Assembly (NCBI GenBank): GCA_903881085.1
Contig: CAIRSA010000517.1
Coordinates: 1-45,027 of the forward strand
Direction: 5' to 3'
DNA: 45,027 bases
Source of the DNA: an uncultured Acidobacteriia bacterium
Lineage (GTDB): Bacteria > Acidobacteriota > Terriglobia > Bryobacterales > Bryobacteraceae
Part shown: positions 17,261 through 25,094 of the stretch, in pieces
How positions within the stretch are numbered: position 1 is the first letter of the stretch
Layout: each line of letters opens with the position of its first letter
Program-made: the position numbers and the translations under genes
The notes under the pieces: generated by a model
The model's input: only the letters and a program-made list of their open reading frames with translations
Databases searched by the model: none
What the model was told of the DNA's origin: nothing

Positions 17261-20200
17261 CGTCTCCCCTTTTTGATGGCACTCAATGACTCTCTCAAAC
17301 GCAGCAACGCCGCCTGCAAATCAACGAAACCAGACTCCGCGTCCGCCAGGTTCTGCTCCTTCGCTCTCAACTCCAACCGGTATGCCGCGTCCACCACCGG
17401 CTTGGCGAGAAAATTCGCGGCCGACCCCTTCAAAGCATGTGCCGCCGCCTGCAATCGGCTTACGTTAAGCTGCCGTATCGAATCCTCAATCTCGGCCAGC
17501 CCTTTCTTCGAATCCGTCAGAAACATGCCGATCATACGCAGCAGAAACTTCCGGTCGCCGCCAAAGCGGCTCAGCAGTGCGGATTCATCGACCATCGCCG
17601 GCTCCATCGGAGCCTCCGCCACAGGCTGCTGCACCCCAGTCGAAATTGCCTCGATCGCGGCACGCAACTGCTCGCCCTGCACCGGCTTTGCCAGGTACGC
17701 ATCCATGCCCGCCGCCAGACAGCGGTCCCGGTCCCCCTTCATGGAATGCGCCGTCAATGCCACGATCGGAATATGCCGCTGGCCGCCCTTTTCCTTTTCG
17801 CGAATCGCCGCGGTCGCCTCCAGGCCACCCATCTCCGGCATCTGCACGTCCATCAGAATCAGGTCGAAACTCCCCGGCCGTTCCAGCGCCGCCAGAACCT
17901 CCAGACCGTTCCCGGCAATCACCGCGTCATGCCCAAGCTTCACCAGCAGCCCCAGCATCATTTGTTGATTGACCTCGTTGTCCTCAGCCACCAGCACTCG
18001 CAGCCGCTTCTTGTTCCGCTCAACACGGGTCTTCCGCTTGCGCCGCGGCAGCGTCCCGGCCGCCGCTCCAATCGCAGTGGCGATCGCGTCAAACAGATCC
18101 GACTGCTTTACCGGCTTGGTCAACCACGCCTGGATGCGCCCTGCCTTGTGCCGCCCGTCACCCGGCCGGATCCCGGCCGATGTCAGCACAAGCAGCATCA
18201 CATTTTCGAACCGTGGGTCGTCATGGATCTTCCGTGCCAGGGTGTATCCGTCCATCTCTGGCATCTGTCCATCCAGCAGTGCCACCGGGAAATGGATCCC
18301 GTCCTGTGCTGAGCGCTCCAGGATCTCCAGCGCCTCGGCTCCGCTTGCCGCCACAACAGGCCGCATACGCCAGTTGGTCAGCACCTCTTGCAGAATCTGG
18401 CGATTCGTGGAATTGTCGTCCACTACCAGCACTCGTAGATCCAGCAGCGCCTCTGGAGTCAAAGCCGGTTTCAAAGCCGCTTCCGCCGGTAGTTCAAACT
18501 TCGCCGTGAAATGGAATGTCGAGCCCTTGCCCAACTCGCTCTCTACCCAGATGCGGCCTTCCATCATGGCCACCAACTGCCGGCAGATCGCCAGGCCAAG
18601 TCCAGTCCCGCCAAAATGCCTTGTCGTGGAACTGTCCGCCTGCGTGAACGCTTCAAAGATGAGGCGCTGCTTTTCCGGCGGCACGCCGATGCCGGTGTCG
18701 CTCACCGCAAAATGCATCTCCAGGCCGCGTTCCCATCGCGCTATGGTCTCCGCTCGCAGCACCACCTCGCCCTGCTTTGTAAACTTGATCGCATTGCCCA
18801 CCAGATTGAGCACTATCTGCCGCAACCGTCCGTCGTCGCCGATCACCCGCTCCGGCACATCCGGTTTCAGATGGCACGCCAGTTCCAGGCCCTTCTGCTG
18901 CGCCTTCACGGCCAGTAGCCTGACTGTATCCTCCAACACGTCCCGCACCGGAAACTCCACGCTCTCCAGATCGAGCTTCCGCTCTTCGATCTTCGAAAAG
19001 TCCAGAATGTCGTCTACCAGCGAGATCAGCGCGTCGGCCGATGACCTGACCGTCTCCAGATAATTGCGCTGTTCCTTGGTCAGCCGCGTGTCCAGCGCCA
19101 ACTCCGTCATTCCCACGATGGCGTTCATCGGAGTGCGGATCTCATGGCTCATGTTTGCCAGAAATTCGCTCTTCGCCTGGCCAGCCGATTCCGCCCGTGC
19201 CTTGGCCGCTTCCAGTTCTTTCACCACCTGCGCCAGCCGGGCGTGACTTTCCTCCTGCAGTTGCCTGGCTTGTTCCAACTCGCTCGCGTAGCGCTTCAGC
19301 CCCTCTTCCGTCTCGCGCCGTACGGTGATGTCGCGCGCAGCCGCATAGATCAGCCGCTCACCTGCAAATGGCGCAGCGGTCCATTGCAACCACTTGTAGC
19401 TGCCATCGCGGCAGAGATAGCGGTTCTCAAACGACACCAGTTCCTTACCGGAGGCAATTTGCGCCGTTCGCTCGATGGTTCCCGCCCGATCTTCCGGGTG
19501 CACAAAGTCCACGAAGGGAGTGGCGAGCATTTCGCTTTCGCTGTGTCCCAGGATCCGCTGCCACGCCGGATTCAAGCGCTTGAAGTAACCATCGAATCCC
19601 GCCACGCAAAGCATATCGAGCGAGAGCGTAAAGAACCGCTCCAGGCTCCGTTCCGCCTGCTTGCGCAATGTGATGTCCAGCAGCGCTGAGCGTATGCCGG
19701 TCACGCGGCCGTTCTTGTCCAGAATCAAACTTTCGTGGACTTCCCCGTTCCGAACGCTTCCATCCGAACCGATGTAGTCGCGTTCGAACGATTCAATGGT
19801 CATCTCTCCGCGAAGCTTGTTCGTCACCGCCTTGCGGCTGGTTTCCCGTTCAGCGGGAGAGACGAACTCCCACACGTACCGGCCGACAATCTCATCCCTA
19901 TCCAGGCCCAGCATCCGGCATTCCGCGCGATTGACTCGCCGTACTACGCCCCAGGTGTCAATCTCGTGATAGGCGATCGGCGCGTCTTCAAACAGGCCGC
20001 GAAACCGTTCCTCGCTGGCGCGCAGATCCTCATCGGCACGCCTGTTTTCGAGAAACTGCCCTACCATTTTTCCGATGCTGCTCAGCAGATCCAGTTCGCC
20101 GGCATCCACCGGTCGTATCTCGCGGCATACCAACTCCATGACGCCGACCACATCGCACAATTGAAAAAGCGGGATGCCGACGATGGTTTTGATGCCAGCC

Positions 20201-20586
20201 TCAATCGCTGCCGCAGCGCGTGGAAGTTTGGGATCAGGCGCATCGCCGGCAAGCCAGAGGGGCTGCTGCTCGGCCCAGATCCGCCCTGGCACTCCTATAC
20301 CCCGGGAATACACCATCTGCTGGCTCAGCGCATCGAAGTCAGGGAATTCCACGCCGCTGGCATGCGCACTCGCCAGGTGGCGAAGGGCGTCGATATCGCG
20401 GTCCAGCAGCCACACCCGGCCGGCCTCCCAGCCCAGGTTTTCGCACAGGCTCTCCAGAATTTTGGGAATCCCTTCGGCCGCCGAATTCGACTCCGCCATG
20501 ATGCGCGCAGTCGCATACCCGACAACCATGCGGCGGGTAATGCCTTCGGCGTTGAACGCGTTCGACAGATCAGTGGAGGTGCCCAT
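17257..20586 (-). CDS. Hybrid sensor histidine kinase (GAF-PAS-PAS-HK-REC-REC-HPt)
   Basis: This 1109-residue phosphorelay kinase has no transmembrane segment, so it is probably cytoplasmic. Order: GAF domain (~35-185), PAS (~195-310), second PAS/PAC (~318-430, KWLQWTAAPF), coiled coil (~430-475), dimerisation and phospho-acceptor H box SHEIRTPMNAIVG (~480), ATPase with NLVGNAIKFT, DTGIGV and GGTGLGL, receiver 1 (VLVVDDNSTN, Asp in LLDGQMPEMDG near 769), receiver 2 (VLVAEDNEVN, Asp in LMDVQMPEMGG near 910) and a C-terminal HPt domain with AHALKGSA near 1049. All catalytic motifs are intact. The architecture resembles BarA/RpfC-type kinases. The HPt is the likely phosphodonor for the overlapping response regulator. 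The start ATG at 20586 follows AGGAA. Confidence 0.93.
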   Translation of the reverse strand: MGTSTDLSNAFNAEGITRRMVVGYATARIMAESNSAAEGIPKILESLCENLGWEAGRVWLLDRDIDALRHLASAHASGVEFPDFDALSQQMVYSRGIGVPGRIWAEQQPLWLAGDAPDPKLPRAAAAIEAGIKTIVGIPLFQLCDVVGVMELVCREIRPVDAGELDLLSSIGKMVGQFLENRRADEDLRASEERFRGLFEDAPIAYHEIDTWGVVRRVNRAECRMLGLDRDEIVGRYVWEFVSPAERETSRKAVTNKLRGEMTIESFERDYIGSDGSVRNGEVHESLILDKNGRVTGIRSALLDITLRKQAERSLERFFTLSLDMLCVAGFDGYFKRLNPAWQRILGHSESEMLATPFVDFVHPEDRAGTIERTAQIASGKELVSFENRYLCRDGSYKWLQWTAAPFAGERLIYAAARDITVRRETEEGLKRYASELEQARQLQEESHARLAQVVKELEAAKARAESAGQAKSEFLANMSHEIRTPMNAIVGMTELALDTRLTKEQRNYLETVRSSADALISLVDDILDFSKIEERKLDLESVEFPVRDVLEDTVRLLAVKAQQKGLELACHLKPDVPERVIGDDGRLRQIVLNLVGNAIKFTKQGEVVLRAETIARWERGLEMHFAVSDTGIGVPPEKQRLIFEAFTQADSSTTRHFGGTGLGLAICRQLVAMMEGRIWVESELGKGSTFHFTAKFELPAEAALKPALTPEALLDLRVLVVDDNSTNRQILQEVLTNWRMRPVVAASGAEALEILERSAQDGIHFPVALLDGQMPEMDGYTLARKIHDDPRFENVMLLVLTSAGIRPGDGRHKAGRIQAWLTKPVKQSDLFDAIATAIGAAAGTLPRRKRKTRVERNKKRLRVLVAEDNEVNQQMMLGLLVKLGHDAVIAGNGLEVLAALERPGSFDLILMDVQMPEMGGLEATAAIREKEKGGQRHIPIVALTAHSMKGDRDRCLAAGMDAYLAKPVQGEQLRAAIEAISTGVQQPVAEAPMEPAMVDESALLSRFGGDRKFLLRMIGMFLTDSKKGLAEIEDSIRQLNVSRLQAAAHALKGSAANFLAKPVVDAAYRLELRAKEQNLADAESGFVDLQAALLRLRESLSAIKKGRR

Positions 20587-20980
20587 GAGGGTTCCTATAT
20601 TCTACCGTCTCTGCGGGCGGCTGGGCAGATTCTGGCCCTATGGTTGCGACCTCATGAGTGCCTTCCCAGATGGAGCTACTCTATTTTTTCCAATCTCAGA
20701 CATCCTGATCCCGAAGGAAATCGGTTTGACCGCAAATTGAACAGGCGGATCGCCCGTCCTACCCTTGAAAACACTGCGCTTCCATGGGTAGGACAGGCGA
20801 TCCGCCTGTCCAAATTCTACTTCCGAAATCGCCGCGATACCTCGGAGCGATCTGCGGTCTCAAAAAACAGCGTGAGCGCTTCCATAAGATTTGCGCGAGC
20901 ATGTTTATTCACACGCCTTGGCTAGCTATGTCCAGTTCCGGGCAAATGGCAACGAATCCGGCGTCTTCGCGCGCCTCCTA
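20587..20980. other. Non-coding stretch upstream of the hybrid kinase, with paired palindromic repeats
   Basis: Apart from the two repeat copies at 20724-20811 I see no gene here. Several open frames on the plus strand are composition artefacts without domains. Confidence 0.4.
20724..20811. repeat. Two REP-like palindromic repeats in head-to-head orientation, copies 2 and 3
   Basis: The left unit (20724-20764) reads through AACAGGCGGATCGCCCGTCC and TACCC. The right unit (20786-20811) is its reverse complement, GGGTAGGACAGGCGATCCGC and onward. About 31 bases pair with roughly 4 mismatches around a loop of about 21 bases, so the pair can form a long hairpin in DNA or RNA. The outer left flank GTTTGACCGCAAATTG is shared with the copy at 44997. 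Confidence 0.8.
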
Positions 20981-21124
20981 AGCGATAAACTCCCAAGCTG
21001 CGGAGAGATCGGTATGGTTGATCACCGCGAGGAAGGGAAGCGGACCAAATTCCCCTTCGATGCGTTGACGCAACTCGGCGGCCTTTTCCAGAGTGCTCCT
21101 GCGGCCTCCATCCATCACCATACC
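20981..21124 (-). pseudogene. Remnant of a Rab-like small GTPase gene
   Basis: About 48 codons resemble the part of a Ras/Rab-like GTPase around the G4 motif: VMDGGRRSTLEKAAELRQ, then PLPFLAVINHTDLSAAWEF. NHTD stands where NKxD would bind guanine. The P-loop and switch regions are absent upstream, and a TAG ends the frame directly after AWEFIA. It lies just downstream of the aquaporin gene. I treat it as a decayed fragment; similarity to the family is by eye only. Confidence 0.4.
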
Positions 21125-21131
21125 AAGGGAG

Positions 21132-21905
21132 CTAATCGTTAGGAAGAAACCTGCGGATACCGAAATCGTAAACACCGGCTCCAATCAAACCGCCAAGAAT
21201 CGGCGCCACGATTGGCACCCAGAAAACTCCACTGCCATCGGTTAGGCCGTTGTTTTTGAAGCCGGCCACCACCGTCAGCAAGCGCGGACCAAAATCGCGC
21301 GCCGGATTGATTGCATATCCGTGCAGCGCACCAAAAGACATTCCAATGGCAACCACAACCAGGCCAATGATTACCGGGGCAAGGTTTGCCGCGGGTGGCG
21401 CATTGCGGTCGTCGGTGATGGCCAGGATCAGCAACAGCAACAGAGCCGTGCCAATCACCTGATCGATAAACCCTGCCGACGGAGTATTCGGAAATGCGGG
21501 GAACGTGGCAAACACTCCGGCCGATTTTTCCAGCATTGGATCGAATTTCTCAAATGCCGGACGGTAATTCATAAATACAATCGCCGCGCCTGCAAACGCG
21601 CCGGCAACCTGGGCAACACAGTAGGGCAACACCTTGCTCCATGGAAAGCCGCGAAAAGCTGCCAACGTGATGGTGACGGCAGGGTTCAAGTGCCCGCCGC
21701 TGATCCTGCCCGATACAAACACACCCATCGTGACGGCCAAACCCCACGCCAGCGTGATGTTGGTGTAGCCGCCATTCACAATTTCGGCAGGGGTTCCGTT
21801 GCCAAACAGCACAACGCTGGCGACAACGCCAGACCCAATCAATATCAAAACCATGGTGCCGATGAATTCGGCTGCCATCTCCGCGACGAGGCGATTATTA
21901 TTCAT
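21132..21905 (-). CDS. MIP-family channel, glycerol facilitator (aquaglyceroporin) type
   Basis: This 257-residue inner-membrane channel has six predicted transmembrane helices and two half-helix loops. The two NPA signatures are SGGHLNPAVT (Asn74) and GYAINPARDFGPR (Asn200). The Asp directly after NPAR (D204) is the feature that separates glycerol facilitators from water-selective aquaporins, so glycerol or another small neutral solute is likely. The ATG at 21905 follows GGAG, which overlaps the stop of the MFS transporter gene 3 bases upstream, so the two are probably cotranscribed and coupled. No glycerol kinase or dehydrogenase is nearby. Confidence 0.93.
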   Translation of the reverse strand: MNNNRLVAEMAAEFIGTMVLILIGSGVVASVVLFGNGTPAEIVNGGYTNITLAWGLAVTMGVFVSGRISGGHLNPAVTITLAAFRGFPWSKVLPYCVAQVAGAFAGAAIVFMNYRPAFEKFDPMLEKSAGVFATFPAFPNTPSAGFIDQVIGTALLLLLILAITDDRNAPPAANLAPVIIGLVVVAIGMSFGALHGYAINPARDFGPRLLTVVAGFKNNGLTDGSGVFWVPIVAPILGGLIGAGVYDFGIRRFLPND

Positions 21906-21908
21906 GAA

Positions 21909-23234
21909 TTACTCCGGCAATTCTTCGTGGGCCGGCTCAGGGAGCCAGAAGCAGGAAATAAAACCGACAAGATAAACAAACAAGGCAACCGCGGCTGCCG
22001 CATAGGCCAGCTTGATAGCGGGCGATGGGCCCGGCATCACGTTCGTCAGTTTGGTGGTGACTAACGCGAACATGGTGCCGATCATTCGTCCGCCAACGTT
22101 GGCGGCGAAGCTTTCACCGGTTCCGCGCAGGTAAGTCGGGTACATGCGCGGCAGGTAGTTGCCCCAAAAACTGAACTGAGCCACAGTGACCAATCCAGCT
22201 ACAAAGATACCGATTTTCAAAGTCTCCAGATCGTTCGTTGCAGGCCAGAAGAACACTGCTGGAACAATGAACAGGCCGGGCACCTGGAAGATGCGCAGCA
22301 GTTTGCGGCGGCTCACAATCACAACGGCCAGCGCGGCGAGGATAAAGCGTCCGAGCAGACCGCCCATTTCCTGATAGCTTTGCACGATGCTGACGATGGC
22401 TTCCTGTTTCCCTTTGGCAAGACTAACCACTTCAGGCAAGCCGGGTACAATGCGCGGCAAGTGCTGAATGGCGCCGAAGGCAGCGCCGTAGCTGCAGGCG
22501 AACATGATGGTTGTGACGATGGTCACCTGTAAATATTGGGGTGCGAACAGTTCGCCGATACTGGGACGCTTGAGCGTACCCAATCTTTTCTTTTCCGCCC
22601 AGGCCGGAGATTCCGGCAGGAAGGGGCGGATGATCATCAGCGGGATGGCCGGCAGCAGGCCGGAGATGAGCGCATAGCGCCACGGTTCATGTCCACCGGC
22701 GACTTCGGGCCAACCTGCGCCGTAAGTAACGGCGAGATAATAGGCGCCTGTGATGAGCACGCCACCCAGCGACGAGAACGCCTGCGTGTAGCCGAGCACC
22801 GCTTCGCGCATCTTCGGATCAGGGAAGAGTTCGGCCAGCCATGCGACCGCGGCTACGAATTCAACCGAAACGCCGATGAAGGTAGTGCAGCGCAGGAACA
22901 GGAACATCGGCAGCGACGTGGTGGTGCCGGCCAGCAATGCGGAGGCCGCGTAAAGCAGGATGCTCCAAACCAGAATGCGGCGGCGTCCGAGAAGATCGGT
23001 CAAATAGCCGCCAATCAGGCCGAAGACGCCGCCGACAAGGGCGGGAATATAAAAGAGGTAGCCGACCCAATCGTTGAACTCAGGCGAGCCGGGTTTGAGA
23101 TGGGCAAGTTCCATCAGGGCCGGGCGCACGATCAGCGGCAAAATCAGCAGGGAATAGATGTCGAAGGCAAATCCAAGCGCAGCCACTGCGCAGATCACCC
23201 ACTGGACAGGAGTCATTCTTCGAAGTAAAGACAT
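21909..23234 (-). CDS. MFS transporter, sugar/organic-acid type
   Basis: This 441-residue permease has about 12 transmembrane helices. The family motif between helices 2 and 3 is visible as GGYLTDLLGRRRILVW, and helix 4-6 features include RCTTFIGVSVEFVAAVAWLA. The central loop carries FLPESPAWAEKKR, the PESPxW/RW signature of the sugar-porter and metabolite:H+ symporter groups, and a late segment reads YLPRMYPTYLRGTGESF. The substrate cannot be assigned. It lies just upstream of the aquaporin gene. The promoter is probably in the 128-base divergent gap shared with the Y-family polymerase gene. Confidence 0.88.
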   Translation of the reverse strand: MSLLRRMTPVQWVICAVAALGFAFDIYSLLILPLIVRPALMELAHLKPGSPEFNDWVGYLFYIPALVGGVFGLIGGYLTDLLGRRRILVWSILLYAASALLAGTTTSLPMFLFLRCTTFIGVSVEFVAAVAWLAELFPDPKMREAVLGYTQAFSSLGGVLITGAYYLAVTYGAGWPEVAGGHEPWRYALISGLLPAIPLMIIRPFLPESPAWAEKKRLGTLKRPSIGELFAPQYLQVTIVTTIMFACSYGAAFGAIQHLPRIVPGLPEVVSLAKGKQEAIVSIVQSYQEMGGLLGRFILAALAVVIVSRRKLLRIFQVPGLFIVPAVFFWPATNDLETLKIGIFVAGLVTVAQFSFWGNYLPRMYPTYLRGTGESFAANVGGRMIGTMFALVTTKLTNVMPGPSPAIKLAYAAAAVALFVYLVGFISCFWLPEPAHEELPE

Positions 23235-23362
23235 GAGTTAGAAATTATACACCGAATGGATAGGCGGATGGTAAGTCAGTATCGGACATCTTCTTCTTGC
23301 GCTTTCGCGGTCCGACCGCGCCGCCTGGCCCAATAGTGTAAGCTTGTACAGTATAGGGCCAC

Positions 23363-24550
23363 ATGCGATCCGTCATTCACTGGGACGGCGACAGTTTCTT
23401 CGCCTCCATCGAACAGGCCTCTGACAAGCGGCTGCGCGGGCGTCCCGTTGCTATTGGCGGAGTGCGGCGCGGGGTCGTGCTTTCGGCGTCAACCGAGGCC
23501 CGGCGCTTTCAGATCCGTCCCGGCATGCCGATGAGCAGGGCGCGGCGGCTGTGCGCGCCGCTGGTTGTCATCCCAGGGCACTTCGATCTGTACGAGCAGT
23601 TCTCGCAGCAGATTCAAGCTCTGTGCGAAGACACTACTCCTCTTGTGGAACCCACGGGCGTGGGCGCGGCGTTTCTCGATGTGACGGGCATGGACGCAGT
23701 GCTGCATCGCGATGCGGCGGCGACGGCGGCGCATCTGCGGCGGACCATCTGGCAGTGGCTGCGGGTTTCGGTTTCCACTGGCCTCGGCGGCAACAAGACG
23801 GTATCGCGCATTGCGTCGCGGCTGCGCAAACCGGCGGCTCAAATCGCCGTGCCACGGGGCGGGGAAGCGGCGTTTCTCTCTCCGCTTTCGCTGCGCTGGC
23901 TCCCTGGTGTGGGCGACGAACTGCGCGCCACGCTGGAGATCGCTGGCGTGCGTACCATCGGGCAGTTGGCGCATGCTCCGCTCGATGCCCTGCAACTGGC
24001 CATCGGGCGCAACGCGCTGTCTCTGCAGCGGCGGGCGCAGGGTGTGGACGAGGATCCGGTGCGGCCCAAGCCGCCGGCTGACCCGGCGTGGAACGAGGCG
24101 ATCGAATTCGAAGAGGACGTGTGGGACGAGCCGCAGGTGCTGCTGACGCTGCGCAAACTGCTGGAGCGGCTGATGACGCGCGTGCGCGGAGCGGGCGTGG
24201 AGATACGGAGGCTGACGCTGGTGCTGCGGTATACCGACCGCGATGAGTCCGAGCGCAGCCTGCCGCTGGCCGAGCCGACGGCGCTGGAGGTGGATGTGGA
24301 GCCATCGCTGCCGGCGTTGTTGCGCGGGGCGTGGTCGCGGCGGGTGCGCTTGCGCGGGATGACGCTGCGGGCGTCAAGGATCTATCAACCGACGGCGCAG
24401 ATGTCGTTGTTCGGTCCGCCAACGGCGCGCAGGCCGGAGGCATTGGCGCTGGCGGTTGCGATTGACCGGTTGCGGCGGGTGTATGGGGAGGGAATTGTGG
24501 CGCGCGGGGTGAGTGGGCCGGACAGTGCTATCGAGCAGAAGGTAGGATAA
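23363..24550 (+). CDS. Y-family DNA polymerase homologue lacking the catalytic Asp-Glu pair
   Basis: This 395-residue protein aligns without gaps to the start of DNA polymerase IV: Asp8 in HWDGDSFFASIEQ, a steric-gate-position Phe, and STEARRFQIRPGMP. At the second metal-binding motif, where DinB has VEPLSLDEAYLDVT (Asp103-Glu104), this protein reads VEPTGVGAAFLDVT, so both acids are replaced by Gly101-Ala102. A helix-hairpin-helix region (LPGVGDELRATLEIAGVRTI) and a little-finger domain remain. The β-clamp-binding motif QMSLF is at residues 346-350. Loss of these acids with a clamp motif retained is known in ImuB, which acts as an inactive adaptor in mutagenic repair. No ImuA or DnaE2 gene is in the window. 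Polymerase activity is therefore doubtful. The UPF0175 gene follows after 5 bases. Confidence 0.88.
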   Translation: MRSVIHWDGDSFFASIEQASDKRLRGRPVAIGGVRRGVVLSASTEARRFQIRPGMPMSRARRLCAPLVVIPGHFDLYEQFSQQIQALCEDTTPLVEPTGVGAAFLDVTGMDAVLHRDAAATAAHLRRTIWQWLRVSVSTGLGGNKTVSRIASRLRKPAAQIAVPRGGEAAFLSPLSLRWLPGVGDELRATLEIAGVRTIGQLAHAPLDALQLAIGRNALSLQRRAQGVDEDPVRPKPPADPAWNEAIEFEEDVWDEPQVLLTLRKLLERLMTRVRGAGVEIRRLTLVLRYTDRDESERSLPLAEPTALEVDVEPSLPALLRGAWSRRVRLRGMTLRASRIYQPTAQMSLFGPPTARRPEALALAVAIDRLRRVYGEGIVARGVSGPDSAIEQKVG

Positions 24551-24555
24551 GAGTT

Positions 24556-24750
24556 ATGGTCAGTGCCGATTCAAGTTCGCAATTCGAAACCTGTGTCAGG
24601 TTGTATGAGATGGGCGAGATCTCTGCCGGAACAGCCGCCCAACGGGCCGGAGTGCCCAAGCCGTATTTCCTCAGCCGTCTGGGTGATTACGGCGTGTACA
24701 CGTTTGACCTCACCGAAGAGGAGTTAGTCCACGATTTTAAGAACGCGTAA
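24556..24750 (+). CDS. UPF0175-family small protein (antitoxin-like)
   Basis: This 64-residue protein fits the UPF0175 pattern: ETCVRLYEMGEISAGTAAQRAGV (helix-turn-helix-like), a central PYFLSRLGDYGV, and an acidic end DLTEEELVHDF. Members are often antitoxin-like partners of PIN or DUF3368 toxins. Here no toxin gene follows; the next 345 bases are non-coding, so it is an orphan. It begins 5 bases after the inactive Y-family polymerase homologue and is followed by a terminator hairpin, so the two probably form one transcript. A link to DNA repair is inference from position only. Confidence 0.75.
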   Translation: MVSADSSSQFETCVRLYEMGEISAGTAAQRAGVPKPYFLSRLGDYGVYTFDLTEEELVHDFKNA

Positions 24751-24821
24751 ATCGACAATAAAGTTGTGCGGGGTTTATAGGCGGGGATTGCATTTCGGGC
24801 AACATTATCTTGAAATGGAGC

Positions 24822-24850
24822 AAGCCCCGACGGCTATGCTGTCGGGGCTT
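24822..24850. terminator. Strong hairpin, probable bidirectional terminator
   Basis: A perfect 10-bp stem (AAGCCCCGAC paired with GTCGGGGCTT) encloses a 9-base loop. The T tract is short and broken (CTTTGTGT). It lies between convergent genes, after the UPF0175 gene and before the end of the S9 peptidase gene. Confidence 0.7.
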
Positions 24851-25094
24851 TGTGTATCCAGTCTGCCGAAGCAACGGCTTGACTTAAATGGCTTCTTAAC
24901 GGCGGCCGGGAGGGTCCGGCTGAGGGTTAAAGCCCGCTTTGATCGCTGTTTTGGTCTTCATTTGTCTTTATCTCCGATTTGGATTTGGCCGTTTTTTGCG
25001 GCTCACTAACTAAAGCGGAATTGCACGTTCAAATTTGTCATGCCGGACATAATAAAAGATCCGAAAATTGCGAAGTTTCGGCGCTTTGTCGTAG
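24851..25094. other. Non-coding stretch between convergent genes
   Basis: Nothing beyond the hairpin at 24822-24850 is recognisable here. Open frames are short and domain-free. Confidence 0.35.
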
